A stretch of 64,000 nucleotides of DNA from Endozoicomonas sp. ISHI1 (GTDB lineage Bacteria; Pseudomonadota; Gammaproteobacteria; Pseudomonadales; Endozoicomonadaceae). Both the position numbers and the translations under genes were made by a program. Shown here piece after piece: positions 16,400 to 25,823 of this stretch. Numbering within the stretch: position 1 is the first letter of the stretch; every line of letters starts with the position of its first letter. Below the pieces are notes generated by a model. It was not told the DNA's origin. It saw only the letters and a program-made list of their open reading frames with translations, and did no database searches. The stretch covers positions 32,964-96,963 of the forward strand of contig NZ_JAGRPU010000023.1 in NCBI RefSeq assembly GCF_024606225.1, written 5' to 3'.

Positions 16400-16807
16400 T
16401 TACTGGTGAAAGTGCCAATTAATGACAAAAACGCTGACAATGGTGGTAATCAGGCTCAGAAAGGTAATGATGTATTGCCGACTAAAAGAGCCCATTTCGG
16501 TGCGTACATCGCTGATTTCAGCACGTACATCGCTGATTTCAGCACGAACACCGGCAATCTCTTTATGCAGTTCGGTTCGCACACCGGCTATATCCCTGTG
16601 CAGCTCAGTACGCAAGGCACTGATATCCGAACTCAGTGACTGATAATTTCGCTCACCCTGAAGCTGTAACTGCATAATGGCTTCCTGCATAATCAGGATG
16701 TCCTTTTTAGTGGCGTTGTATTCCGGATCAAGGGAAGCACTGACCTTACTGGCCAGTTCTTCATCAATGCCAATACGCTTGAGCTCTGAAAATAACGACT
16801 TTTCCAT
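16400..16807 (-). CDS. Membrane-anchored coiled-coil protein with heptad repeats
   Basis: From the ATG at 16807 the product has 135 residues. It begins MEKSLFSELKRIGIDEEL and then forms a long coiled coil in which seven-residue units recur, clearest in VRAEISDVRAEISDVRTE. At DNA level a 21-bp unit is repeated exactly (16503-16523 and 16524-16544). A C-terminal hydrophobic segment (YIITFLSLITTIVSVFVINW) anchors it in the membrane. It resembles the DUF1640/CCDC90-like group of short coiled-coil membrane proteins in general form. The tandem repeat suggests that copy number may vary between strains. Function unknown. Confidence 0.65.
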   Translation of the reverse strand: MEKSLFSELKRIGIDEELASKVSASLDPEYNATKKDILIMQEAIMQLQLQGERNYQSLSSDISALRTELHRDIAGVRTELHKEIAGVRAEISDVRAEISDVRTEMGSFSRQYIITFLSLITTIVSVFVINWHFHQ

Positions 16808-16841
16808 AACCATCCCGACAAAAACTGAAAAAACAGCATAG

Positions 16842-17084
16842 ATCAGGGATGACACTACGACCAGCTGGCAAGACCAGACTGCAGACCCTGTTTTTCAACA
16901 GGCCGACGATGCCGAAAAAGAACGTCTGCGCAACCAGTATTGGGAACAGAATCTGGCCCCTGCCATTCCCATGGAAAACTGGGCCGAAGCGAAAAGCATT
17001 TTTGATGAGCAGACACGCCACTGGCCACCATCTACTATCAACTACCCAATACCCAATACCTTTCGAATTCAGGCATATTTATAA
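16842..17084 (+). pseudogene. Possible 3' remnant of a protein-coding gene
   Basis: An 80-codon frame without an initial start codon reads like real protein (DPVFQQADDAEKERLRNQYW, then PAIPMENWAEAKSIFDEQTR) and ends in TAA at 17082-17084, overlapping the 3' end of the tus-like gene. The acidic, Trp-containing composition is unlike the shadow frames around it. It may be the tail of a gene whose 5' part was lost when the coiled-coil gene or an element inserted. No family was recognised. Confidence 0.3.
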
Positions 17085-17965
17085 ATTCGAGAGTGTGGGT
17101 TTTCGGATATTTTCACCAGTCTGGCGTCACTGCGAGTGAGTCGCTCCTGTTTGGCAGAGGGATTAAAGGGTTTGATCCGGTTGAACTCTGGCAATGGCTG
17201 GCCTTTTTCGAGCTGGACAAAAACAGGGAGTGGGGTATTGATCTGGCCAGGATAGCGCTTGCGAAGCTCTTTATCCGCCTTTCTCAGCTGTTCAATCTCT
17301 TTGGCCCAGGTCAGATTGGCACGGAGGTGAGGGCTCAGAACTCTTTTGATAATGACGGTCTCGCTGGCGGGCATCGCTTCAAGCATCTCAATGTCTGTCT
17401 GAATGGCACTGGAAGTCAGGTATTTTTTGCGTAGATGGTCAATTGCTTCATTTGCGGAAAGCTTAACAGAGCCGCTATGGTGGGCTGCCCAGCTGAAGCC
17501 AATGCGACGGGGTGGTGTCTCAAAGAGTTTCAGTTGACGATAACTCTGGACGAAATGGATGTGGGCAAACTGCAGGCCGCCCAGCATCTTCTCCCTGATC
17601 TCGTCCGATGTTTCTTCAATGGCTTCAATACTGTCTCCATACAGCTTCCTGAACTCGGTCATGGCCTGTTTGAAGTTTTCCCGGGCTTCATTAAGCCTTA
17701 TACCTGTCTGCAAGGTGTCTCTGGCAATGCCCACGATTCCGGGCAGCCGGGCCGTTTCCTGTTTGTTTTGCTGATCGGTATAGATCAACCGGGTGCTGGT
17801 TTCAGCTGCCAGTGCGCGGTCATTCTTGTCCTCGTCCGGCAATTTCATGACCCAGACGGGCAGGAGCTGGTCATCATAGACCTGCTCACGAAATTGTCTG
17901 TTGACGGTTACCATATGAATCAGAGTGTCTCTGACGGCAATCCTGGCCGCCGTTTTCTGACTCAT
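17069..17965 (-). CDS. tus: Tus-like replication terminus site-binding protein
   Basis: The 298-residue product has the length of E. coli Tus (309) and aligns with it along most of its length. ARLPGIVGIARDTL matches VRLPGVLCYQVDNL (residue about 92 in E. coli). SYRQLKLFETPPRRIGFSWA (about 142-161) matches AYRTLTVLHDPATLRFGWA. INTPLPVFVQLEKGQPLPEF matches the CPTPLIALINRDNG region. Tus binds Ter sites and blocks replication forks from one side. The segment equivalent to the E. coli lock residues F140-H144-G149 does not look conserved, so affinity or polarity may differ. The start overlaps the pdxH stop, so it is read as the second gene of a pdxH operon. No good Ter site was found nearby. Similarity was judged from memory. 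Confidence 0.75.
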   Translation of the reverse strand: MSQKTAARIAVRDTLIHMVTVNRQFREQVYDDQLLPVWVMKLPDEDKNDRALAAETSTRLIYTDQQNKQETARLPGIVGIARDTLQTGIRLNEARENFKQAMTEFRKLYGDSIEAIEETSDEIREKMLGGLQFAHIHFVQSYRQLKLFETPPRRIGFSWAAHHSGSVKLSANEAIDHLRKKYLTSSAIQTDIEMLEAMPASETVIIKRVLSPHLRANLTWAKEIEQLRKADKELRKRYPGQINTPLPVFVQLEKGQPLPEFNRIKPFNPSAKQERLTRSDARLVKISENPHSRIYKYA

Positions 17966-18603
17966 GGTGACAGCCTTTCTATCGTCCAGTTGGATGCTGT
18001 CCGTGTATAGAGGAAGCGATCATGCAAACGATTGGGTCGTCCCTGCCAGAACTCTATGGTGTCAGGGATGATTCGGTAGCCGCCCCAGAAATCCGGAAGA
18101 GGTACCTTGCCTTCTTTGAATTTTCTTTTCATTTCTTCGAGCTTCATCTCAAGCACTTTTCTGCCAGTGATGACCGAACTCTGTTGTGAAACCCAGGCTC
18201 CCAGCTGGCTGCCGTGGGGGCGGCTGGTGAAATATTTTAACGAGTCGGTTTTGGAAATTTTTTCGGCCCGGCCTCTGACAGTGACCTGTCTCTCCAGGGA
18301 AACCCAGGGAAACATAATCGCGACATTCGGATTGTCAGCAATGTCCCGGGCCTTGCGGCTGCTGTAGTTGGTAAAAAAGACAAAGCCCCCGGGGCTTACG
18401 TATTTCAGCAGGACGGTACGCAGGCTGGGTAAACCTTCTTTGGATGTTGTGGCCAGGCTCATGGCGTTGGGTTCGGTCAGCTGTGCTTCGACCGCTTGCT
18501 GAAACCACAGGTCAAACTGTTGGAATGGATCGGGGTCAAGAGAGTCCAGGTCCAGACCCGCCTGAGTGTAATTCTCTCGCAGATGGCTGATATCCATGTT
18601 CAT
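17962..18603 (-). CDS. pdxH: Pyridoxamine 5'-phosphate oxidase
   Basis: The 213-residue product matches PdxH from end to end: MDISHLRENY, EPNAMSLATTSKEGLPSLRT, VLLKYVSPGGFVFFTNYSSR (FMN binding), RVRGRAEKIS-type strand, SRPHGSQLGAWVSQQS, PDFWGGYRIIPDTIEFWQG and RLHDRFLYTR (PLP binding). It oxidises pyridoxine or pyridoxamine phosphate to pyridoxal 5'-phosphate. It is first in a two-gene leftward operon with the tus-like gene, overlapping it by 4 bp. Confidence 0.96.
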   Translation of the reverse strand: MNMDISHLRENYTQAGLDLDSLDPDPFQQFDLWFQQAVEAQLTEPNAMSLATTSKEGLPSLRTVLLKYVSPGGFVFFTNYSSRKARDIADNPNVAIMFPWVSLERQVTVRGRAEKISKTDSLKYFTSRPHGSQLGAWVSQQSSVITGRKVLEMKLEEMKRKFKEGKVPLPDFWGGYRIIPDTIEFWQGRPNRLHDRFLYTRTASNWTIERLSP

Positions 18604-19223
18604 ACTTCGCTGATGCAGTGAGTTTATTGTATATGAACCGGGAAGGTCGTGAAACCGAAGTCGTCTGGCTGTATCCCATAACGTTTGGGCTGAACTCGTT
18701 CAACTGCGGTGCGTCCTGACTATAAGCTTATAAGCGACAGTGTGTATCTAATACCCTGTTCGCACATGCTTTTCTTTAGGGGAGTTACCTTTATTAAAGG
18801 GCATTGCTTTGTTTTTATTTGAACTTTTGGAGTATTTTTTGTTACGTAGGCTTTTCTTGGTTGAAAGTACTGTTTGTATTCGTATTAATACGATTTGTTG
18901 AGTTGGTCTCTATCAATGAAAATACCGTCTCTCAAGATATTAATAATAAGTGGGCGCAGATGTTTGAAGGTGAAAGAGATTCATCTCTGAGGGTTATATT
19001 CCCCGTCGCTTGCGGCGAACGACCCACAGAGCTTACTTCATGCTCTGCCCCTTCAGGCAGGGTAGTTGATTTGATTTAAGCCATTCCAGACTGAAATTAA
19101 CGTCAATCATACTCAATATTTTTCCCTGCCTTTAAAAATGCCTTTCAGAAGGAAGGGGCTCTCAAGCCTCTGGTCAGAAAGGGCCAATCAACAACATAAC
19201 CCTTGGTACACAGGCTGGTATTA
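18604..19223. other. 620-bp intergenic region between pdxH and the AbgT transporter
   Basis: No convincing gene was seen. A 91-codon frame at 18804-19079 is hydrophobic then random and lacks a ribosome site. The right part holds a cluster of hairpins, listed separately. Promoters for pdxH and the transporter should lie here but no good hexamer pairs were picked out. Confidence 0.35.
18994..19078. repeat. Cluster of short hairpins, possible mobile-element end
   Basis: Three small inverted repeats follow closely: CGTCGC-TT-GCGGCG (19004-19017), CAGAGC...GCTCTG (19027-19047) and CCC...GGG around 19048-19062, ending GGTAGTTGATTT. Hairpin-rich ends of this style are typical of IS200/IS605-type elements. 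No transposase is adjacent, so this would be a remnant or a MITE. The assignment is weak. Confidence 0.3.
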
Positions 19224-20783
19224 ATGAGTACAACGGCAACGGTGGCACCTTCTGCCAATGGCGGCAGGAAATCCATGATTGAGAGAATCGGGAAAAAGAT
19301 TCCTGACCCGGTCATTATCTTTATCTGGCTATTTGGCCTGACTCTGGCGGCTTCTTTCTTGTTGGGAGGCCATAGCTTTGAAGTCATGGGCGCGGATGGT
19401 GGTCAGATCGTTCATTCTGTCAAAAACATGCTGACCACAGAAAACGTTCGCTGGATGTTCGAAAACGCCATTCTGGCGAACTGGCTGTCCTTTGGACACG
19501 GCGTTCTGGGTATCATCCTGATTGTTATGCTGGGTGTCGGTGTTGCAGAAGACTCTGGTCTGCTATCCACCCTGATCAAGAAAGCCGGTCTGAAAGTGAA
19601 CGATAAATACTTGCCTGCTTTGCTGGTATTCATCGGTATCATGAGCAGTGTCGCCACCGATGCCGGCTATCTGGTTCTGATTCCACTGGCCGGTCTTTTG
19701 TATGCAGGTCTGGGCAAAAATCCTCTGATTGGAATGGCGGCTGCTTTTGCCGGTGTATCTGCAGGATTCAGTGCTAACCTGCTGCCTGCCACGCCGGTGG
19801 ATGTCGTCGTGGGTGTGAACGCTCAGATTTTTGCTGAATCTCAGGGAGTGCCTTTCACTAATGCCGCGGGTGAGGCTTTGACGCCTGCTACTATGCATTA
19901 TTTCTTTATCCTTGCATCGACGTTTATTCTGGCGATTGTGGGAGCCTGGGTGACTCACAAGTTTGTCACTCCCAAGCTGGAGAAAATGGATTACCAGATA
20001 CCTGAAGATCTGGATATCACCAGTTTTGAAGTCACTGAGGCTGAAAACAAAGGTCTGAAAGCAGCGTTCTTTGGTCTGCTGGCTGCCATTGCCATTATGG
20101 TGGGGCTGGCAACGGGCCCGCTGGCTGAATACACCAATGAAGCGGGCAAAGTGGTCAATCCGTTCCTGAATAACATCATCCTTATGATTACCATGACGTT
20201 CCTGATTGTGGGTATTTGCTACGGTAAATCAACAGGTAAATTCAAGGGTATGCAGGATGTTGTCAGTGCCATGGTCAAGCAGATGAATACGGTCGGCTAT
20301 GTACTGGTGTTGACCTTCTTCTGCTACAACTTCCTGGCTCTGTTGGGCTTTACCGGACTGGGTACTTACATTACCTACCTGGGAGCCAGTTTCCTTCAGT
20401 TCCTGGGACTGGATAACTTCCCGATTCTGTTGATCATTGGCTTCATTATTACTACCGCAGTCATCAACCTGTTTGTTGGTGGTCTGACAGCCAAGTGGAT
20501 GCTGCTGGGTCCCATCTTCGTACCCATGTTGTACCAGGCAAACCCGGCCATGACCCCGGATCTGGTGGCTGCGGCATTCCGTGTTGCAGACTCTTCCACC
20601 AACATCGTGACACCCATGATGACTTATGCGGGTGTTATTCTGGCCTTCATGAGGAAGTACAAGCCTGATCTGACCGTTGGCGACATGATCGGAATCATGA
20701 TGCCTTACTCTATTGCCTTTATCACCATCTGGACGGCTGCATTAATAGGGTTCTTTGCCCTCAATATTCCTTTGGGCTTCTGA
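19224..20783 (+). CDS. AbgT-family transporter (p-aminobenzoyl-glutamate transporter-like)
   Basis: From the ATG at 19224 (an upstream TTG is possible) the product has 519 residues and about a dozen membrane segments. AbgT family features include the N-terminal IERIGKKIPDPVIIFIWLF, SSVATDAGYLVLIPLAGLLY, AGVSAGFSANLLPATPVD and the C-terminal FRVADSSTNIVTPMMTYAGV. Members import p-aminobenzoyl-glutamate in E. coli or export sulfonamides in other species, driven by ion gradients. The gene stands alone and ends in a clear intrinsic terminator. Substrate direction cannot be told from sequence. Confidence 0.92.
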   Translation: MSTTATVAPSANGGRKSMIERIGKKIPDPVIIFIWLFGLTLAASFLLGGHSFEVMGADGGQIVHSVKNMLTTENVRWMFENAILANWLSFGHGVLGIILIVMLGVGVAEDSGLLSTLIKKAGLKVNDKYLPALLVFIGIMSSVATDAGYLVLIPLAGLLYAGLGKNPLIGMAAAFAGVSAGFSANLLPATPVDVVVGVNAQIFAESQGVPFTNAAGEALTPATMHYFFILASTFILAIVGAWVTHKFVTPKLEKMDYQIPEDLDITSFEVTEAENKGLKAAFFGLLAAIAIMVGLATGPLAEYTNEAGKVVNPFLNNIILMITMTFLIVGICYGKSTGKFKGMQDVVSAMVKQMNTVGYVLVLTFFCYNFLALLGFTGLGTYITYLGASFLQFLGLDNFPILLIIGFIITTAVINLFVGGLTAKWMLLGPIFVPMLYQANPAMTPDLVAAAFRVADSSTNIVTPMMTYAGVILAFMRKYKPDLTVGDMIGIMMPYSIAFITIWTAALIGFFALNIPLGF

Positions 20784-20793
20784 TTCGCTACAG

Positions 20794-20824
20794 AATAAAA
20801 CCAGCTCTCAGTGCTGGTTTTATT
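20794..20824 (+). terminator. Intrinsic terminator after the AbgT transporter gene
   Basis: Perfect 12-bp arms AATAAAACCAGC and GCTGGTTTTATT with a 7-base loop lie 10 bp after the stop. The A and T tracts make it able to work in both directions. Confidence 0.85.
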
Positions 20825-21277
20825 CAACGTGATGAATCCATTTCGTTTTAATTTGTCTGGTAACTCTGTTCCAGAAAAGCCTTTCTTTCAGATAATGGCC
20901 TCAAGAGTTGCGATGAGATCTGCGGCAATGCTTCATAACTGATCCTGATCGCATCGAGTGGGGGCCGACCCACTTGACTATCCTTCTTCCCGAAGGTAGC
21001 TCTATAAGACGTGGCTGATTAATGCTCGAATCTTTAATCCTTTCTGTGTTACAAGTGTAATTAGATTGCGACTGCTACCTTTGTACTCTGGTTTAAAAAA
21101 TCTTGACGAATAGAAAAATAAATACAAATACAGGCATTTTCTATATGAGTCTTTTAACGAGCATCTTTGCAAACAGTAAAAGGATGGTAAATTGGTTGTC
21201 TCAGTGCTTGATAATTGGCCCAGTCTGCAGAAAGTATTCAGTTGGGATCAAGGCCTTTAAAAGGTGTGGAAATTTTT
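20825..21277. other. 453-bp intergenic region upstream of the pitrilysin-like gene
   Basis: No gene was supported. A TTGACG (21104-21109) could be a -35 but the following -10 is poor. A reading frame reaches upstream of the chosen protease start (to 21215) but lacks a signal peptide start and is not favoured. Confidence 0.3.
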
Positions 21278-24079
21278 ATGCTACTAAAGCACATGTCTCT
21301 GATTGCCGGGGTGCTGGCAACGGTGCTGGTAAGTGGGTGTACAGTGACAGCTGAACGAGATGCAATGGAAAAAAGCCAGGTGGTGGTGAAAAGTCCGGCA
21401 GATGATCGTGACTACCGTTTTGTCGAGTTGGAGAACGGTCTCAAGGCCCTGCTGATCTCTGATCCGGATACGGATAAGGCCGCTGCGGCAGTGGATGTGA
21501 AAGTAGGTAGCTTTCAGGACCCGGACAATCGTCTGGGCCTGGCTCATTTTCTTGAACATATGTTATTTCTGGGCAATGAAAAGTACCCGGAAACAGACGG
21601 TTATTTTGAATACATCCGCGCGAATGGCGGCTCTGCCAATGCCTATACGGCGGATACCCGAACCAACTATTTCTTCGACATTAACAGTGACAAACTGAGA
21701 CCTGCGCTGGATCAGCTGGCACAGTTTTTCGTCTCGCCAACGCTGGATCCGACTTATGTTGATCGTGAGCGTAATGCGGTGGACTCTGAATATAAGCTTC
21801 ATGCCAATGAGGATGGCTGGCGCTTGATGACAGCTCAGAATGCGACGTCGAATCCGGCGCACCCTCGCAGTCGCTTCAATATTGGCAGCCTGGAAACCCT
21901 TTCCAATGAAGACGGTAAATCTCTCTGGGAAGATCTGAAGACGTTCTACGATAGCTACTATGTCGCTGAGAATATCGGTGTTGTTATCTATGGCAAAGAA
22001 TCAACGGATGTTCTGGAAAAATGGTTACGGGAGTCATTTGCAGGAGTACCTGAAGGTCAGTCGCCAGACACTCATATTGGCCTGGTTCCCTATACACCTG
22101 AGCAGCTGGGCGTTCGTATTCACCTGGTGCCTCTGAAAGACATCCGGGCGCTTTCTTTGAGCTTCCCAATGCCGAGCCAACATGAAAATTATCGCAAGAA
22201 GCCTTTGGGCTATTTGGCGAGAATACTGGGTTATGAAGGCGAGGGCAGTCTGCACAGTTATCTGAAAGAGCGTGGTCTGATTGAATCTCTGGCCTCCTAT
22301 TCCAGCCATGTACCGGGGGAATACAGTGAATTCACGGTGCGTATGGAGCTGACCCCAAAAGGTCTGGAGCAGGTAGACGAGATGACTGCCAAGGTGTTTG
22401 ATTATCTGGACCTGGTTCGCAAAGAGGGTCTGGAGTCCCGGATATATGAAGAAGCTCGCCAGCTGGCTGATCTGGGCTTTCGTTACCAGGAAGATGCTAA
22501 TCCGCAGCAGACCGCATCCGGACTGGCTACTCGTATTCACGATATCCCGGCTCAGGATATTCTGCGGGCCAGTTATCTGTACGAGGACTTTGATCGCAAG
22601 CTGATCAGTGATCTGCTGGATCAAATGAAGCCTTCGAACATGAGACAGGTTGTTATTGCCAGAGACCTTGACACAGATCAGGTCGAGCCCTATTTCAAGA
22701 CTCATTACAGCATTGAGCCTTTGGCAGATACTCTGGTGAAGCGGCTTTTATCGCCTCAGGTTCATGCAGAAATGACCATTCCCGAGCCGAACGGCTTCAT
22801 TGCCAGGGATTTGAAACTGCGAGCAAGCAGTTCGGATGATGCACCCGGGGTACTACTGGAAGAACCCGGCTTTAAAGTCTGGAGTATGACAGACAGCAGC
22901 TTTGAAGTGCCCAAAGCCAATGTTCGCATCAAAATATCTTCAGAGAAGGCTTCCGGAACGGAATACGATCTCGTAGAAATGCAACTCTACAGTATCCTTT
23001 TGAGGCGTAGCCTGAATGAGTACGGCTATCCAGCCAAAGAAGCGGGGCTGAACTACGGTGTATCATCCGGTCGGGAAGGACTGACCATTGCCCTGTCCGG
23101 GTATCAGGATAAGCAGGCACTTCTGCTCGACGACATTCTCAAGGCCATCAAACAGTTCAACCCCGATCAGGCCGGATTTGATCAAGAGAAGGCACTGCTC
23201 ATCAGAAGGCTAAAAAACAAACAGTTTCAGCCTCCCTATAAACTGGGTATGGATCGTTTAAGTCAGGAGCTTTATCCCCACTATCGTGATGATCAGACTC
23301 TGCTGGCGACAGCGGAAAAGGTCACCCTGAGTGATGTTAAACAGTTTGCCAGTGACTTCTACCGGTCGATTTATATCCAAATGCTGGTTCACGGTAATCT
23401 CAGTTCTCAAGAGAGCATGAAGCTGGCCGAACAGGTCGAAAAAGCTTTGCTGACGAACGATAACCGTGGCAGTCAGTTCTGGCAGCCACTCAATCTGCTG
23501 AAGGACAGGAAGCGTACCATTAAGGCTGACTTTAACCATAATGACTCTCTGTACGTCAGTTACTACCAGCGTCCTGGCACAGATGATAGAGATCGCGCTG
23601 TCTACTCCCTTCTGGGCAGACTCTTGGCGACCCCCTTCTTCAATCAGTTGAGGACTGAGCAGCAGCTGGGTTACATCGTCTTTGCCGGTCCCCGTCCTGT
23701 TGAACGTCATCCCGGCCTGATCTTTGTGGTGCAGTCGCCCGTGCTTGGGCCAGAGGGTATAGAGGATAAGGTAGAGGCATTTCTGCTGGGCCAGAAAGAG
23801 AGGATGAAATCCCTGACCGATGAAGAGTTGGAGCAGTATCGTCAGGGCTTGCTGGGTGATCTTCTGAAAAAAGATGCCAATCTGGATGAGCGCAGCTCCC
23901 GTTTCTGGCAGTCTCTGGACGGTCAGGAAGCCGACTTTGATTTCCAGAAGTCGATTGCTGAAGAGGTGAAAACGGTCTCCGTCAAAGAGATTCAGCAGGC
24001 GCTGGATACCATTCTTGAAGACAAGGGAAGATTGATCGTTGAGTCGATTGGCAAGGCTCAGACGGCTAATAAAAACTGA
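21278..24079 (+). CDS. ptrA: Pitrilysin/insulinase-family (M16) zinc protease, predicted lipoprotein
   Basis: From ATG 21278 the product has 933 residues, near E. coli protease III (962). A lipoprotein signal ends in LVSGC (Cys about residue 21), unlike the soluble periplasmic E. coli enzyme. The zinc site HFLEH lies about residues 90-94 in LGLAHFLEHMLFLGNEKYPE, with the downstream Glu in RNAVDSEYK. The rest contains the four half-domains of M16A proteases, including LRTEQQLGYIVFAGPR near the C-terminus. It should degrade small peptides in the periplasm or at the cell surface. The start was chosen because it gives a proper lipoprotein signal. A short weak hairpin (24094-24112) follows the stop. 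Confidence 0.9.
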   Translation: MLLKHMSLIAGVLATVLVSGCTVTAERDAMEKSQVVVKSPADDRDYRFVELENGLKALLISDPDTDKAAAAVDVKVGSFQDPDNRLGLAHFLEHMLFLGNEKYPETDGYFEYIRANGGSANAYTADTRTNYFFDINSDKLRPALDQLAQFFVSPTLDPTYVDRERNAVDSEYKLHANEDGWRLMTAQNATSNPAHPRSRFNIGSLETLSNEDGKSLWEDLKTFYDSYYVAENIGVVIYGKESTDVLEKWLRESFAGVPEGQSPDTHIGLVPYTPEQLGVRIHLVPLKDIRALSLSFPMPSQHENYRKKPLGYLARILGYEGEGSLHSYLKERGLIESLASYSSHVPGEYSEFTVRMELTPKGLEQVDEMTAKVFDYLDLVRKEGLESRIYEEARQLADLGFRYQEDANPQQTASGLATRIHDIPAQDILRASYLYEDFDRKLISDLLDQMKPSNMRQVVIARDLDTDQVEPYFKTHYSIEPLADTLVKRLLSPQVHAEMTIPEPNGFIARDLKLRASSSDDAPGVLLEEPGFKVWSMTDSSFEVPKANVRIKISSEKASGTEYDLVEMQLYSILLRRSLNEYGYPAKEAGLNYGVSSGREGLTIALSGYQDKQALLLDDILKAIKQFNPDQAGFDQEKALLIRRLKNKQFQPPYKLGMDRLSQELYPHYRDDQTLLATAEKVTLSDVKQFASDFYRSIYIQMLVHGNLSSQESMKLAEQVEKALLTNDNRGSQFWQPLNLLKDRKRTIKADFNHNDSLYVSYYQRPGTDDRDRAVYSLLGRLLATPFFNQLRTEQQLGYIVFAGPRPVERHPGLIFVVQSPVLGPEGIEDKVEAFLLGQKERMKSLTDEELEQYRQGLLGDLLKKDANLDERSSRFWQSLDGQEADFDFQKSIAEEVKTVSVKEIQQALDTILEDKGRLIVESIGKAQTANKN

Positions 24080-24375
24080 GTTTTCTTATTCAGGCCAGGC
24101 TATTTGTCTGGCTTGGATTTATTCAAAAAAAATAATTGGATGTAGACTGTCCTGACGAATTAGATTGCATTTCATGTGCTGACCAGACAGCGGCACAGAA
24201 AGTTGTGGAGAGAATACATAAGGCCGTTTTGAGTCTTATCTTTACTCCCTTCCCACTTTTAAAATCTCCTGTTTTTTTCTCCCTGAATGGAATGTCTCCC
24301 TGAAAGAAAAACACAATTTTCCTGAACTTTGCTATTAGTTAGATACATCCTGAAACTAACGGATAGCGTTCATTA

Positions 24376-25665
24376 ATGGAAACCTTGTTGCAGCAGATGA
24401 CAGGGGGGCAATCACCCCGGCGAGGGGTGTTGATCTGGCTGAGTTTGCTATGTGTTGTTGTGATTGCTGCTGGTTGCACGGGACGTCTGCCAGCAGGCAT
24501 GGTTGGACTGATTCCTTTTCTTATGGCACTGGGCGGTGTGCTGAACGCCCTTGGCGAGCATCTGGACTGGGTTCGCAACTATTTGGGCGGAGGGCCGATT
24601 GTGGTCATTTTTGGCTCCAGCCTATTGGTAGCGACAGGGGGCATTCCAACCGAACTCTTTACCAGAATCGCTGATTTCGTCAGAAATCAGGGTTTTCTCG
24701 CTTTGTTTATATCAGGCCTTATTACAGGCAGTTTGTTTGGAATGGACAGGCGGCTGCTGCTGCGTTCAGCACTCTGGTATTTGCCGGTGGTTGTCGGTGG
24801 TGTTCTTGGTGCCATTACGCTGGCAGGGCTCGCGGGTATGCTCATTGGCACTGGTTTTGTTGAAGCTGTTTTCTATGTTGGTCTGCCCATCATGGGGGGC
24901 GGAATGGGGGCAGGAGCCGTACCGCTGGCGGAGATCTTTGCCAACATTTCAGGCTCCGACGCCGCAACCGTTTTGTCAAAAATGGTCCCGGCCGTTGTAC
25001 TGGGTAATCTGGTTGCCATTATTGCAGCTGGAATGCTTGAAAAGCTGGGCAAAATCAAGCCCGGATTAACAGGTAATGGCAAACTGATGAAAAGCCAGAA
25101 GGCTGTCCGCCATGAAGAGAGAGTCGAGCGTATTCCGGATCTGGCAAAGATGGGAACCGGACTGTTTGTTGCAACCAGTTTCTATGTTGTGGGCTATCTG
25201 CTCAGTCACTTCATTTCTTTGCACCCTTACGCCTTGATGATTTTCTTTGTTGGCCTTGTCAAAGCCCTGGGAATATTACCTTCCCGCTTTGAAGAAGGGG
25301 CGGCTCTATGGGGTGATTTTATGGTGATGTCTCTGACGCCGGCTTTACTGGCCTGCATAGGAATAGGCTTTACGGACCTGCATCAGGTTGCACAAATGAT
25401 CTCCCTCCAGTATTTCATTCTGGTGGTGACTACTGTGATGGGTGCGGTACTGGGGGCGGGCCTGACAGGAAAAATCCTCGGTTTTTATCCCATAGAGGCC
25501 TCCGTAACAGCTGGTCTTTGTATGGCCAATATGGGGGGAACCGGAGATGTGGCGGTGTTATCAGCCAGTCGTCGTATGTATCTCATGCCCTATGCTCAGA
25601 TTTCTTCGAGAATAGGGGGGTCTTTTATTTTGCTATTGGCGACTGCGCTGCTGGGTCTGATGTAG
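24376..25665 (+). CDS. 2-hydroxycarboxylate transporter family symporter (CitS/MleP-like)
   Basis: The 429-residue membrane protein carries the two family re-entrant-loop motifs: GGGMGAGAVPLAEIFA (about residues 174-189) and CMANMGGTGDVAVLSASRRM (about 380-399). This identifies the 2HCT family of sodium or proton coupled citrate, malate and lactate carriers. About eleven hydrophobic segments are visible. It has ATG at 24376 and stands alone between the protease and an acyl-CoA enzyme. Citrate or malate import is likely; choice between them is not possible. Confidence 0.9.
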   Translation: METLLQQMTGGQSPRRGVLIWLSLLCVVVIAAGCTGRLPAGMVGLIPFLMALGGVLNALGEHLDWVRNYLGGGPIVVIFGSSLLVATGGIPTELFTRIADFVRNQGFLALFISGLITGSLFGMDRRLLLRSALWYLPVVVGGVLGAITLAGLAGMLIGTGFVEAVFYVGLPIMGGGMGAGAVPLAEIFANISGSDAATVLSKMVPAVVLGNLVAIIAAGMLEKLGKIKPGLTGNGKLMKSQKAVRHEERVERIPDLAKMGTGLFVATSFYVVGYLLSHFISLHPYALMIFFVGLVKALGILPSRFEEGAALWGDFMVMSLTPALLACIGIGFTDLHQVAQMISLQYFILVVTTVMGAVLGAGLTGKILGFYPIEASVTAGLCMANMGGTGDVAVLSASRRMYLMPYAQISSRIGGSFILLLATALLGLM

Positions 25666-25823
25666 ATCAGGTTCAGGCAGTATTGTGATCATTATCCGGG
25701 TTTGAAAAGCCCGCGATGGTCTCATATAGTGGATCACTGAGAGAACTGCCTGTCCAGTGACCCCGGGCAAGCATAGGATAACGATTGACCGGTTTATCGC
25801 CGGTCATGGCAGGAGAAGAAGAA

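Noticed and set aside
18804..19079. 91-codon frame between pdxH and the AbgT gene
   Set aside because: Hydrophobic start then random composition running through the hairpin cluster; no ribosome site.
24123..24314. 63-codon minus-strand frame containing a signal-peptide-like stretch (KTALCILSTTFCAAVWSA)
   Set aside because: No ATG, GTG or TTG start is suitably placed before the signal-like part and there is no ribosome site; left uncalled.
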